Assembly: GCA_028278645.1 (NCBI GenBank)
Contig: JANQDZ010000026.1
Coordinates: 1 to 39,022, forward strand
Direction of reading: 5' to 3'
Length of the DNA: 39,022 nt
DNA from: Longimicrobiales bacterium
Lineage (GTDB): Bacteria; Gemmatimonadota; Gemmatimonadetes; Longimicrobiales; Gaopeijiaceae
The notes under the pieces are model-generated. The model was not told the origin of the DNA and made no database searches. It was given only the letters and a program-made list of their open reading frames with translations. How positions within the stretch are numbered: the stretch's first letter is position 1; each line of letters starts with the position of its first letter. The translations under genes and the position numbers were made by a program. Shown here piece by piece: positions 9,377 through 16,443 of this stretch.

Positions 9377-9408
9377 CGGTGGAGGGATCCGTTCATATCA
9401 ACAGCGCT

Positions 9409-9933
9409 CTAGCCACGGGCTTCCGCCCCCTTCCCCTCGAGCCACTGGAGGGACCGCGAGAAGACCTCTTCCTCATACGCCGTCCCGGCAAGAATCAGGA
9501 CTTCCCTCAAGCTCCCCGACAAGGCCAAGTGGTCCCGGACGAGGGGAATCATGACCGTGGCGGCTTCCTCGGCTTCCAGATTCCCGGCTCCAATGCCGAG
9601 GGGAGGGAGAGCGATGGATTCCAGACCCCACTCCTCCGCCCGACGCAGGCCGTTCTTCAAGGCCAACCGAAGGCCATCGGATGTAACCGGCTCATCGGCG
9701 GACTGGAGAACCACATGGATCAGGAAACGGCCGGAAAGCTCCCCACCCGGCGTAATCACTGCGGCACCCACCGGAAGGTCACCCATGTCCAGGAGGCGTT
9801 CAGAAACGGCCGTTCCCGCCATGATTTCCAGCGCCCGGCTGAAAGGAGTATCGGCTTCCAGGTTGGCCGAGACCGACCTGAGGATGGCCTCCGATTCCAC
9901 CTCTCGAGGTCCGGCTCGAACCACGCGAATCAT
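9409..9933 (-). CDS. Macro-domain protein, divergent
   Basis: 174 residues. The macro (ADP-ribose binding) fold is suggested by the core segments GAAVITPGGELSGRFLIHVV, then LKNGLRRAEEWGLESIALPPLGIGAGNL, and AATVMIPLV, which match the central strand, helix and Gly-rich loop of the family. The usual N-terminal loop with the paired Asn of the VVNAAN motif is not conserved here (the region reads ILRSVSANLEADTPFSRAL), so ADP-ribose hydrolysis may be lost or altered. Its ATG overlaps the TGA of the TPR gene by 4 nt. It may bind or process ADP-ribose, or another nucleotide ligand; which is not shown. Confidence 0.7.
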   Translation of the reverse strand: MIRVVRAGPREVESEAILRSVSANLEADTPFSRALEIMAGTAVSERLLDMGDLPVGAAVITPGGELSGRFLIHVVLQSADEPVTSDGLRLALKNGLRRAEEWGLESIALPPLGIGAGNLEAEEAATVMIPLVRDHLALSGSLREVLILAGTAYEEEVFSRSLQWLEGKGAEARG

Positions 9934-10856
9934 GATCCGGTCAGCTCCCTGGCTTTCCGGTACATGACAGCTGCTTTATCGGGGATGTTCTTCTTGTCGA
10001 AAAGGACACCGAGGGTGTAGTAGGCTTTGGGGTTCTGGGGAATCAGCTCCGTCACGCGCTCGAGAGCTTCAATCGCCTCATCGACCCGCCCGAGGCGGTT
10101 CAGCGCTTCGCCTTTATAAAAGAAGGGGAGGCCTTCTTCGGGCCTCGCGGCGCAGACCGGATCGAGTTCCATGACGGCCTCCTCATAAAGCCCGCGGCGG
10201 AATAGGAGTATCCCCAGATTCGCCCGGATCTGGAGGTCTGTCGGGTCGGTGCGATATGCGTTTCTCAACACCTCCTCGGCTTCGACATACCTCCCCAATG
10301 CACCGAGGGCGGCGCCGAGATTCCCTACGACTTCCCGGTTCAACGGATCGATGCGTCGGGCCGTTCGAAGCTGTTCCACAGCACCCTCTGCATCGCCCAT
10401 CTCATCCAGGAGGACCCCGAGGTTATTCAGTGCCCGAACGTTGAGAGGGTCCTCGGCAACCAGTTCCCGGTAGAGCTCCTCCGCCTCCTCCAGCCGCCCG
10501 TCCCTGGCTCTGGCTTTCGCCCATGCCATCTTTTGTTCCCAGGGCGAATCGGGGATCTCGTCCCCCTCCGAACCCGCACCGTCGGCCGGATCGGTTCCCG
10601 GCTCCTCCCCCTCCCCGCTGGAAGTAGCCTCCTGCTTCGCGTCTTCCCCGGAGTCGGCGGTTCCGCCGTCAGTCCCGGTCTTGGGCTCATCCTCCTCGCC
10701 GGCCGATCCGACTCCTGCGGGTCCGGTGGTCGGCTCCTCACCGAAGGAGAACAGTCCGGTCACCGCGTCGGCCAGTAGGTCGCCCTGTTCCTCCCTACTA
10801 ACCGGTGGAGTCCGCCGACGGCCCGCGCCTCTCTCGTTGTCTTTTTCTTCCGTCAT
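9930..10856 (-). CDS. TPR-repeat protein with acidic disordered N-terminus
   Basis: 308 residues. Residues 1-105 are highly acidic and low-complexity (Glu, Asp, Gly, Ser, Pro, Thr). From about residue 110 to 308 there are roughly five to six tetratricopeptide repeats, for example ALNNLGVLLDEMGDAEGAVEQL and IRANLGILLFRRGLYEEAV. There is no signal peptide or catalytic motif, so it is most likely a cytosolic scaffold. It overlaps CutA upstream and the macro gene downstream by 4 nt each (ATGA), implying tight co-expression. The partner is not known. The charged N-terminus might be a flexible linker or an interaction tail. Confidence 0.85.
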   Translation of the reverse strand: MTEEKDNERGAGRRRTPPVSREEQGDLLADAVTGLFSFGEEPTTGPAGVGSAGEEDEPKTGTDGGTADSGEDAKQEATSSGEGEEPGTDPADGAGSEGDEIPDSPWEQKMAWAKARARDGRLEEAEELYRELVAEDPLNVRALNNLGVLLDEMGDAEGAVEQLRTARRIDPLNREVVGNLGAALGALGRYVEAEEVLRNAYRTDPTDLQIRANLGILLFRRGLYEEAVMELDPVCAARPEEGLPFFYKGEALNRLGRVDEAIEALERVTELIPQNPKAYYTLGVLFDKKNIPDKAAVMYRKARELTGS

Positions 10857-11215
10857 TTGGGCATCCCGGGCCCGCCCACTTCTCCCTCCACCCAGCGGAG
10901 GTAAGGCTCGTGGCCATCTGTAACTGGAACTGCTAGGAATTCCGGAACCTCGTACGGATGCAGCTCAGTCACCCTCTTTCTCAGGGCCGCCACCACATCC
11001 CTGGTGGTCTTGAAGATCACGAGGGCCTCGCTGTCCTCCTGAATCTCCCCATCCCAACGATACACCGATATCAGCCCAGGGATCACGTTTCCGCACGCCG
11101 CCAGGTGTTCCTGGACAACCCGTCGTGAGAGGGTCATGCCTGTGTCCAGATCCGGAACGGTAACCAGGACGACACACACCTCCGTCCCGCCTGAGTAGGT
11201 TCCAGCAACCATCAC
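10853..11215 (-). CDS. cutA: Divalent-cation tolerance protein CutA
   Basis: 120 residues, the normal length for this trimeric signal-protein-like family. The family core is clear: VVLVTVPD near the start, LAACGNVIPG with SVYRWDGEIQ, then EALVIFKT and ELHPYEVPEFLAVPV with a final YLRWV. CutA was named for copper and divalent metal tolerance in Escherichia coli, but its biochemical role is not settled. Both ends overlap neighbours by 4 nt (the acyl-CoA ligase gene upstream and the TPR gene downstream), so it sits inside a translationally coupled operon. Confidence 0.95.
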   Translation of the reverse strand: MMVAGTYSGGTEVCVVLVTVPDLDTGMTLSRRVVQEHLAACGNVIPGLISVYRWDGEIQEDSEALVIFKTTRDVVAALRKRVTELHPYEVPEFLAVPVTDGHEPYLRWVEGEVGGPGMPK

Positions 11216-13065
11216 TCAACCTCCACAAAGACATCGACCTCCAGGTTGGCGGGGTCATAGAACCGCTCGATGAGTGCCCCATACCGTTCTCGGACCACCC
11301 TCCTCTTCACCTTCTGGTTCGGGGTGAGGATCCCCCCTTCGATTGTAAACTCCTCTTCGATAATTCCGATCTTTTTCGGCCGCTCGTAACGCGCGAGGTC
11401 ACCGAGCAGCCCGAAGATCTCGGCACTCAAGTGCTCCTGTACCTTCCTCTGCGTCAGCAGCTCGCGGCGGTTCTCGGTCGCGAGGCCAGCTGACTTTGCC
11501 CAACCCTCCAGACAAGGAAAATCGGGCACCACGAGCAGCGCGGGGAAATGCCTTTGATCTCCAATCATCACTACCTGGTCAACGAAGCGATTCCCCTTCA
11601 CGAGGTTCTCGATGGGGCCTGGCGCGATGTTCTTCCCCCCTGCAGTGACCAAGAGGTTCTTTTTCCGATCAGTGATACAGAGGTGTCCGTTCTCATTGAT
11701 TTCGCCAATGTCCCCTGTGCGGAACCACTGGTCGTCGTCGAATGCTGCGGCGGTATCCTCCGGCCGATTGAAATACTCCTTCATCACCTGCGGCCCCCGA
11801 ACCAGGACCTCTCCATCTTCCGCGATACGGATTTCTGTCCCCGGGATGGGCGGTCCTACCGTCCCGATCTGGAAGTTGTCCGGTGAGTTGTGGGTCACGC
11901 CCGGGGAGGTCTCCGTTAGCCCATAGGCCTCGAGAATCAGGATGCCGGCGGAAAAGAAGAACTTGTTGATGTGCGGGGCCAAAGGTGCTCCGCCGCTCAC
12001 GAAGAACACCATGCGGCCGCCCAGGGCCTCATGGATTTTCCTGAAGAGGAGAGCGTGAGCGAGGCGATAAACGCCTCGCAGAACCAGGGTCGGCCGACGT
12101 CCCGAAAGTGTCTCTTCTGCCCAAGCTTCTCCCACCTCCCGCGCCCACCGCACCACGAACTTCTTCGCGCCTGACTGATCCATCACCGCCTGGTAGAACT
12201 TCTCGAAAACCCTCGGAGCTCCCACCACCTTGGTGGGTTTTGTGATCTTCAAGTCTTCCGCGATGGTCTTCACTCCCCGTCCGTAAGTGATGGTGGCCCC
12301 CTTTGCGAAGAAGACCAGGTCCACCATCCGCTGGAGGATATGGGAGAGGGGCAGGAAGCTCAGCGTCACGTCGGTTTCGTCGACGGGGATCACCTTCGTG
12401 AGGGCCGTCGCATTGGAGAACAGGTTGTTGTGGGCAAGGACCACCCCCTTCGGATCTCCCGTGGTCCCCGAGGTATAGAGGATCGTGGCCGTGTCCTCCG
12501 GTTCGGCTGAGAGGGCCTCGCCGCGAAACTCCTCGGCTGATCTTTTTTCGGCCTCCTGGTGCCCCTTTTCCAAGAACCCCTGCCAGGTCAGGACGCCCTG
12601 GGGCAACCCCTCGATGGGATCGAGGACCACCACCACCGGAGCCGATTCGAGGGCCTGGATTGCCTCATTGGCTTTCTGAAGCTGTTCCTCGGTGGAGACA
12701 AAAACCGCCTTTGCCCCTGAATCGCCGAGGATATAAGCGATCTGCGCCGAGGTGAGAGTGGTGTGAATCGGAACAAGGGGGACGCCGGCACAGAGGGCGC
12801 CGTAGTCGGTTTGGGACCACTCGAAGCGATTCTCGGAAAGGATTGCGCATCTGTCCCCCCTTTTAAGCCCCAGAAAGGCGAGGCCGCCGGCGATATCCCT
12901 GATCCGGGGCAGGACCTCCCCGAAGGTCAGTTCCTCGAACCCGGAATCGGTGATGGTCCGGAATGCAATTCTCTCCTCGAACCGGTCAACAGAATCGAAG
13001 AAGAGTTGCGTGACCGTTCCTTCAGGGACCGGTATCCGGTTGGCCAGGTAGTCGCGAGTCCCCAC
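11212..13065 (-). CDS. Long-chain acyl-CoA synthetase (AMP-forming)
   Basis: 617 residues from GTG 13065, preferred over the GTG at 13071 because AAGGAG then lies 7 nt upstream rather than 1. The adenylate-forming signature ILYTSGTTGDPKGVVL is followed by EAYGLTETSPG, WFRTGDIGEI and CITDRKKNLLVTAGGKNIAP, which cover the ATP, AMP and hinge motifs of the family. Length and order fit the FadD15-like (membrane-associated long-chain) ligases that make acyl-CoA from fatty acid, ATP and CoA. It is the first gene of a chain of 4-nt overlaps with CutA, the TPR gene and the macro gene. Substrate chain length is not fixed by the sequence. Confidence 0.92.
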   Translation of the reverse strand: MGTRDYLANRIPVPEGTVTQLFFDSVDRFEERIAFRTITDSGFEELTFGEVLPRIRDIAGGLAFLGLKRGDRCAILSENRFEWSQTDYGALCAGVPLVPIHTTLTSAQIAYILGDSGAKAVFVSTEEQLQKANEAIQALESAPVVVVLDPIEGLPQGVLTWQGFLEKGHQEAEKRSAEEFRGEALSAEPEDTATILYTSGTTGDPKGVVLAHNNLFSNATALTKVIPVDETDVTLSFLPLSHILQRMVDLVFFAKGATITYGRGVKTIAEDLKITKPTKVVGAPRVFEKFYQAVMDQSGAKKFVVRWAREVGEAWAEETLSGRRPTLVLRGVYRLAHALLFRKIHEALGGRMVFFVSGGAPLAPHINKFFFSAGILILEAYGLTETSPGVTHNSPDNFQIGTVGPPIPGTEIRIAEDGEVLVRGPQVMKEYFNRPEDTAAAFDDDQWFRTGDIGEINENGHLCITDRKKNLLVTAGGKNIAPGPIENLVKGNRFVDQVVMIGDQRHFPALLVVPDFPCLEGWAKSAGLATENRRELLTQRKVQEHLSAEIFGLLGDLARYERPKKIGIIEEEFTIEGGILTPNQKVKRRVVRERYGALIERFYDPANLEVDVFVEVE

Positions 13066-13158
13066 TGCCACTCTCCTTCCTCGTCTCGTGGGTGCGGGAC
13101 ACCCCTGGTTCAGAGTCCTACCGCGGCACGCGAACGGCAGAAAAGCCTGCTTCGATCC

Positions 13159-13590
13159 TCAGTGGGTTTGGATATCGATATCGATATCGATGTCCGTCCG
13201 GAGGGAGTGCAAAACGCTACAAAACTTGTCCCGGGAAAGCTCCACGGCCCGTTCCACCTTCCCCTGGTGACCCGCCTCGGGGCCCTCCAAGTGGTAAACC
13301 AACCGCAGGTGTGTATAGCGCTTCGGATGAGTCGGAGCTCGATCTCCCTCTACTTCCACCCGTAATCCCGTCAGCGGAACCCGAGATCGTTCGAGGATCA
13401 CCTGTACATCGACGGCCATGCAGCCCGCCACGGCCAAGAGGAGGGCATCCATCGGCCCAGGTCCCTTCAGGGATTTTCCGTCAAAGATGGCCGAAGGGCC
13501 GTCCTCGGCCCCTCCTTCATACTCCATCCCCTCTCCGTTCCAGCGAAGCCAAACTTTCTTAGTCGGTATCGGATTCGGTTGGGTTGTCAT
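13159..13590 (-). CDS. OsmC/Ohr-family thiol peroxidase-like protein
   Basis: 143 residues. The two redox Cys of the family are present: Cys57 in LAVAGCMAVDV and Cys124 in DKFCSVLHSL. OsmC proteins reduce organic hydroperoxides, although for YhfA-like members the role is less clear. The ATG overlaps the TPR gene by 32 nt. The last residues are an Asp-Ile run encoded by a hexanucleotide repeat (13171-13194), which is unusual for the family and probably a flexible tail. The gene lies downstream of the small TPR gene and ahead of the acyl-CoA ligase, on the same strand. Confidence 0.85.
   Translation of the reverse strand: MTTQPNPIPTKKVWLRWNGEGMEYEGGAEDGPSAIFDGKSLKGPGPMDALLLAVAGCMAVDVQVILERSRVPLTGLRVEVEGDRAPTHPKRYTHLRLVYHLEGPEAGHQGKVERAVELSRDKFCSVLHSLRTDIDIDIDIQTH
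13171..13194 (+). repeat. Hexanucleotide tandem repeat (GATATC units)
   Basis: Three perfect GATATC units followed by a fourth with one change (GATGTC) lie inside the 3' end of the OsmC gene. Read on the minus strand they encode Asp-Ile four times, just before the terminal Gln-Thr-His. Because the unit is 6 nt, gains or losses would stay in frame and only change tail length. Confidence 0.85.
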
Positions 13591-14005
13591 GGGTAAGGCC
13601 GGTGAGCTGGGCCAGGGTGGCTTCGGCGTGGGCGATGTGTTGGTTTGCGGCGGTACCCGTGGGAGGGTCGGCCAGGAATGCCTTTAAGTGTGGAACCGCA
13701 TCCTGCATCTGCCCCGATCGGATCAGGAGAAAAGCCAATCCGTAGTGGGCGCCGGAAGCTTTGGGGTCTTTTTGGAGGACGTGCCTGTACGTCTTGGCGG
13801 CCTCATCGGTCATGCCAATGCGAGTATAGGCGATGGCGATTTGCTGGAGCACCACCGGATCCCCGGGCTGCTCCTTCAGGGCGAGTCGAAGGGAAGTAAG
13901 AGCTTCGTGGAACTTCCCCTCTGTGAGGAGTTCCATGCCCTCATCGTAGTAATCGACCCGCCCCTCCTCATCGTCGCCACCAAAAAACTTCTTCCAAACT
14001 GACAT
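13559..14005 (-). CDS. Small TPR-repeat protein
   Basis: 148 residues, starting at MSVWKKFFGG. The frame extends upstream to 14134, but that part overlaps the MITE-like element and is not conserved-looking; no clear Shine-Dalgarno is present at 14005, so the start rests on sequence character. About three tetratricopeptide repeats are visible: YDEGMELLTEGKFHEALTSL, VLQQIAIAYTRIGMTDEAAK and AHYGLAFLLIRSGQMQDAVP. The N-terminus has an amphipathic segment (WKKFFGGDDEEGRVDYY). It is predicted to be a cytosolic adaptor. The 3' end overlaps the OsmC start by 32 nt, which suggests co-transcription. Confidence 0.75.
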   Translation of the reverse strand: MSVWKKFFGGDDEEGRVDYYDEGMELLTEGKFHEALTSLRLALKEQPGDPVVLQQIAIAYTRIGMTDEAAKTYRHVLQKDPKASGAHYGLAFLLIRSGQMQDAVPHLKAFLADPPTGTAANQHIAHAEATLAQLTGLTHDNPTESDTD

Positions 14006-14049
14006 CGAGAAGGAACCGCTGTTCGAGACGCCAAAATGCCGGATCTTGC

Positions 14050-14328
14050 TAAAAGGGTGTTGCGAAAAGGGGACGAGCCCCGTTACGAACGCCACGGGGC
14101 CATTTGCAAGGCGGGGCTTCGATGGCATAGCCATGCGCTACGTCGAGAAGTTCCAACGAAGCAGATGGTCCCGTGCCGTCGTAACCCGAAGGGCATAGGG
14201 AGGTTGCGGCACTATACCGCGTCAGAACTCCTCCCCGATGCTTCAGCATCGCATTCGTCGTCCTTCCTTGTCTAGCAACCGCAAGCTCCCTATGCGGGGC
14301 CGCACCCCCTTTTCGCAACACCCTTTTA
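14050..14328. mobile_element. MITE-like element with 23-nt terminal inverted repeats
   Basis: The 279 bp are bounded by a perfect inverted repeat: 14050-14072 starts TAAAAGGGTGTTGCGAAAA, and 14306-14328 is its exact reverse complement. The outermost bases are TA at both ends, as expected for a TA target duplication of IS630/Tc1-type insertion, although TA is self-complementary and could equally be part of the repeat. Inside is a second inverted repeat of 17 nt with one mismatch (14193-14209 with 14279-14295) and several small hairpins (for example 14236-14251). No transposase or convincing gene is present. It fills most of the 336-bp gap between the small TPR gene and the zinc-ribbon gene. 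Whether other copies exist decides if it is mobile; a structured RNA is the alternative. Confidence 0.55.
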
Positions 14329-14341
14329 ACGTAGGCGGGCT

Positions 14342-15013
14342 TCAAATGCCTCGCAACGTCACAAGTGGCAGGGAACCTGGTCCTCCCTTTTTTATCACCA
14401 GGGTGTCTCCATCCTCAAGGAGGACCTCCATCTCCAGTCCTGAAACCCCCTGGATGGCATCCGAGATCCCGTCCAAAAGCACGAGTCGCCCGCCGGGCCT
14501 CAAGACACGGGCTGCTTCCCCTACCTCGGCTTCTTCCATCTTTCCGCTGATGACCACGCCAAGAAAAGTGTCCGAGTAAAAAGGCATCTCGGATCCGGTC
14601 ACGATCCGGCTTACGCCGTGGCGCTCCCCGGACCCGCCGAGATTTTCACTCGACCCGACCACCTCGATCCCCTCGATCAGGTCTGCTAGGCCCTGGGCAT
14701 GTTCCGCTGCGGGTCCCCAAAGGAGCACCGTACCTGGTCCCTCGGTTACACCGAGGAGAGCCCCGAGCCGGATGGTGTCCTCCGGTCCGACGGGGGCGGG
14801 ATCAGGGATCTCGGACGAGCTCGGGAGAGGTTCTCGCGGCGGGAGCCTGAGGTCGGCAAAACCCTCTACAACCGGGTATCGCTCACTGCATTTCGGGCAC
14901 CCGAGGATACCCTCGTGAACCCGCCGGTCCCTAACGTCCCTGGCCAGGAGGACCAGCCCGAAGCCCAGGCCACACCGGGTGCATACGAGTCTGTCGGTGA
15001 GTGCTAGGTGCAT
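14342..15013 (-). CDS. Trm112-like zinc-ribbon plus degenerate methyltransferase-like protein
   Basis: 223 residues. The N-terminal 45 or so residues contain two CxxC pairs (Cys11/Cys14 and Cys39/Cys42) with the spacing and ERYPVVEG context of Trm112-like ribbons. After a proline-rich linker, the C-terminal part resembles a Rossmann SAM methyltransferase core, best seen in EAARVLRPGGRLVLLDG, but the first glycine-rich SAM-binding motif is weak (TVLLWGPAAEHAQ). It may therefore be a non-catalytic relative. It follows QueD by 30 nt on the same strand and ends 14 nt from the MITE-like element. Function is not known. Confidence 0.65.
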   Translation of the reverse strand: MHLALTDRLVCTRCGLGFGLVLLARDVRDRRVHEGILGCPKCSERYPVVEGFADLRLPPREPLPSSSEIPDPAPVGPEDTIRLGALLGVTEGPGTVLLWGPAAEHAQGLADLIEGIEVVGSSENLGGSGERHGVSRIVTGSEMPFYSDTFLGVVISGKMEEAEVGEAARVLRPGGRLVLLDGISDAIQGVSGLEMEVLLEDGDTLVIKKGGPGSLPLVTLRGI

Positions 15014-15043
15014 GGCCCGATACGCTGGAAGGCTGACAAACCC

Positions 15044-15415
15044 TCAGGGGCCATATTGGGCCCACTGCCCTGGGCTTTCTGACACCCGGGCGTACAACAG
15101 GCCCTCCGATAGCTCCGGAGGTAGCCGCTTCTTCATCTCGTCGTAGAAGAACCGAGCCTGGTTCTCGGCCGTGCTCTCGATCTCCGTGAAGGGCGAGACG
15201 TCGTTCAGATTCACGTGGTCGAACCGCTCGGCCAGCTCCTTCAGGTGCTTCTTGAGATCGGTGAAGTCGTACACCATCCCCTGTTCGCCCACGTCCGGCG
15301 CACGAACCGCAACCTCCACGTGGTAACGATGGCCGTGCAGGTGGGCACACTTCCCTTCGTAATTCCTCAGGAGGTGGGCGGCATCGTAATGGGCCTGGAC
15401 GGAGATCGTGTACAT
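15044..15415 (-). CDS. queD: 6-carboxytetrahydropterin synthase / PTPS family (QueD)
   Basis: 123 residues, typical for bacterial QueD. Zinc ligands His14, His27 and His29 and the catalytic Cys23 (KCAHLHGHRYHVEV) match the family in order and spacing. The segments MVYDFTDLK, FDHVNLND and STAENQARF and the final Glu region are also standard. It converts dihydroneopterin triphosphate to 6-carboxytetrahydropterin, the second step of queuosine and deazapurine synthesis. FolE, which makes the substrate, is encoded 46 nt upstream in the same direction, a coherent pair. A biopterin-type PTPS role cannot be excluded from sequence alone, but the length and motif fit QueD. Confidence 0.9.
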   Translation of the reverse strand: MYTISVQAHYDAAHLLRNYEGKCAHLHGHRYHVEVAVRAPDVGEQGMVYDFTDLKKHLKELAERFDHVNLNDVSPFTEIESTAENQARFFYDEMKKRLPPELSEGLLYARVSESPGQWAQYGP

Positions 15416-15461
15416 GAGCTTCGCTCTGGGTCTGGGTGTCGGTTCTCGGCCTCGGGGACGG

Positions 15462-16070
15462 TTAAGAAAGAAGGACGTGTCCCGCCATCGACAACCGAAG
15501 GAACTCGTCCCGGGTCTTCTTATCGCTCAGGAAAACTCCCCTCATGGCAGAGGTGAGGGTTTTGGAATTCTGCTTCTCGACACCCCTCATCATCATGCAG
15601 AGATGGTACGCCTCCACCACCACCCCCACGCCCATGGGCTGGATCGTATCCCACACGGCTTGGGCCACTTGCTCGGTCAGGCGTTCCTGAACCTGAAACC
15701 GGCGAGAGAAGACCTCGACCAACCGGGCCGCTTTGGACAACCCCATGATCTGGCCATCCGGTATGTAGGCGACGTGGGCCTTCCCGAAGAACGGGAGCAG
15801 GTGGTGCTCACACATGGAATAGAGCTCGATGTCCTTTACGAGAACCATGTTGTGGTGCCGTTCCTCGAAAATGCCGTCCCCAATCACGTCCTCAGGCGTC
15901 ATCCCGTAGCCCTGCGTCAGGAACTTCATCGCTTTTGCGACACGCTCCGGGGTCCGGTCCATCCCTTCACGGTTTGGATCAGGATCCAACCGGGCGATCA
16001 TCTCTCGGACCAGCGACTCGAACGGTACGCTGGAAAGGTCGGCTTCGTGGCTTTTTCCGTCGCCTGACAT
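15462..16070 (-). CDS. folE: GTP cyclohydrolase I (FolE)
   Basis: 202 residues from ATG 16070; the frame runs upstream to 16193, but that extension lacks family character. The zinc ligands are clear: Cys87 and His90 (YSMCEHH) and Cys158 (YHLCMMMRG). The GTP-binding region [22 protein letters not shown] and the conserved [12 protein letters not shown] are present, as is the C-terminal TRDEFLRL. It converts GTP to dihydroneopterin triphosphate, feeding folate and, with QueD downstream, queuosine synthesis. The upstream gap contains a terminator hairpin and a structured RNA candidate, so folE may have its own promoter between 16071 and 16190; I could not pick one confidently. Confidence 0.95.
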   Translation of the reverse strand: MSGDGKSHEADLSSVPFESLVREMIARLDPDPNREGMDRTPERVAKAMKFLTQGYGMTPEDVIGDGIFEERHHNMVLVKDIELYSMCEHHLLPFFGKAHVAYIPDGQIMGLSKAARLVEVFSRRFQVQERLTEQVAQAVWDTIQPMGVGVVVEAYHLCMMMRGVEKQNSKTLTSAMRGVFLSDKKTRDEFLRLSMAGHVLLS

Positions 16071-16189
16071 GGGTTCACTCGAGATTCGGAACAGGTGTTG
16101 GGCCCCGGTACATCCTGAGGCATTAAAAGATGCCTCCGTTACACCGGAATCACCACCCGGGTCCGGGTGGGGACGAGGAGGATCAGGGT

Positions 16190-16225
16190 ACAAATAAAGG
16201 CCGGCATCACATGGATGCCGGCCTT
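16190..16225 (-). terminator. Rho-independent terminator
   Basis: A perfect 12-bp stem (AAGGCCGGCATC, 16197-16208, with 16214-16225) encloses a 5-nt loop. On the minus strand it is followed by TTTATTTG, a good U-tract, which sets the direction. It ends the candidate RNA that begins near 16382, and may also stop read-through from nfo. Confidence 0.85.
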
Positions 16226-16382
16226 AGATACGTACCGGAAGGCAGTTATTGAAGCCCGGGTCATAACATCTGGTGACTTCCCTAGGCATTCGCAGTCCCC
16301 CGAAAGGGCAGGACGTCCGCCGTTGGAGTCAGTCCCGGCTTCATCTGTGTTGGCTCAGTAACGAAGCCTTCCGACACGCTCC
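16190..16382 (-). ncRNA. Structured small RNA candidate (possible 6S RNA)
   Basis: No gene fits this part of the 373-bp gap between nfo and folE. Read on the minus strand, 16366-16379 pairs with 16230-16243 to close a rod about 150 nt long: a central GGAAGGC/GCCTTCC with flanking wobble and Watson-Crick pairs. Inside, GAAGCCGGG (around 16334-16342) pairs with CCCGGGCTTC (16251-16260), TGACT pairs with AGTCA, and an apical GTCC/GGAC hairpin caps the rod. An unpaired stretch containing CUGAGCC lies between the closing stem and the inner stem. An end-paired rod of 150-190 nt with a large internal bubble, its own promoter and a terminator is the 6S RNA layout. A leader or attenuator of folE is the alternative. 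The fold was drawn by hand. Confidence 0.45.
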
Positions 16383-16388
16383 ACCCGC

Positions 16389-16418
16389 AATATAGGGTGG
16401 TCCGGGGCCTGGCGTCTA
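16389..16418 (-). promoter_or_regulatory. Candidate sigma70-type promoter for the ncRNA
   Basis: On the minus strand, TAGACG (16413-16418) and TATATT (16389-16394) are separated by 18 nt, matching 4 of 6 and 5 of 6 consensus bases. The predicted start is the GG at about 16381-16382, exactly at the base of the closing stem of the RNA. It lies just after the nfo stop codon. Confidence 0.5.
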
Positions 16419-16443
16419 GGATTCTTTCACCGGGAAAACAAAT

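Noticed and set aside
14049-14345. 98-codon frame within the MITE-like element
   Set aside because: Spans both inverted repeats, no domain or ribosome site; explained by the repeat structure.
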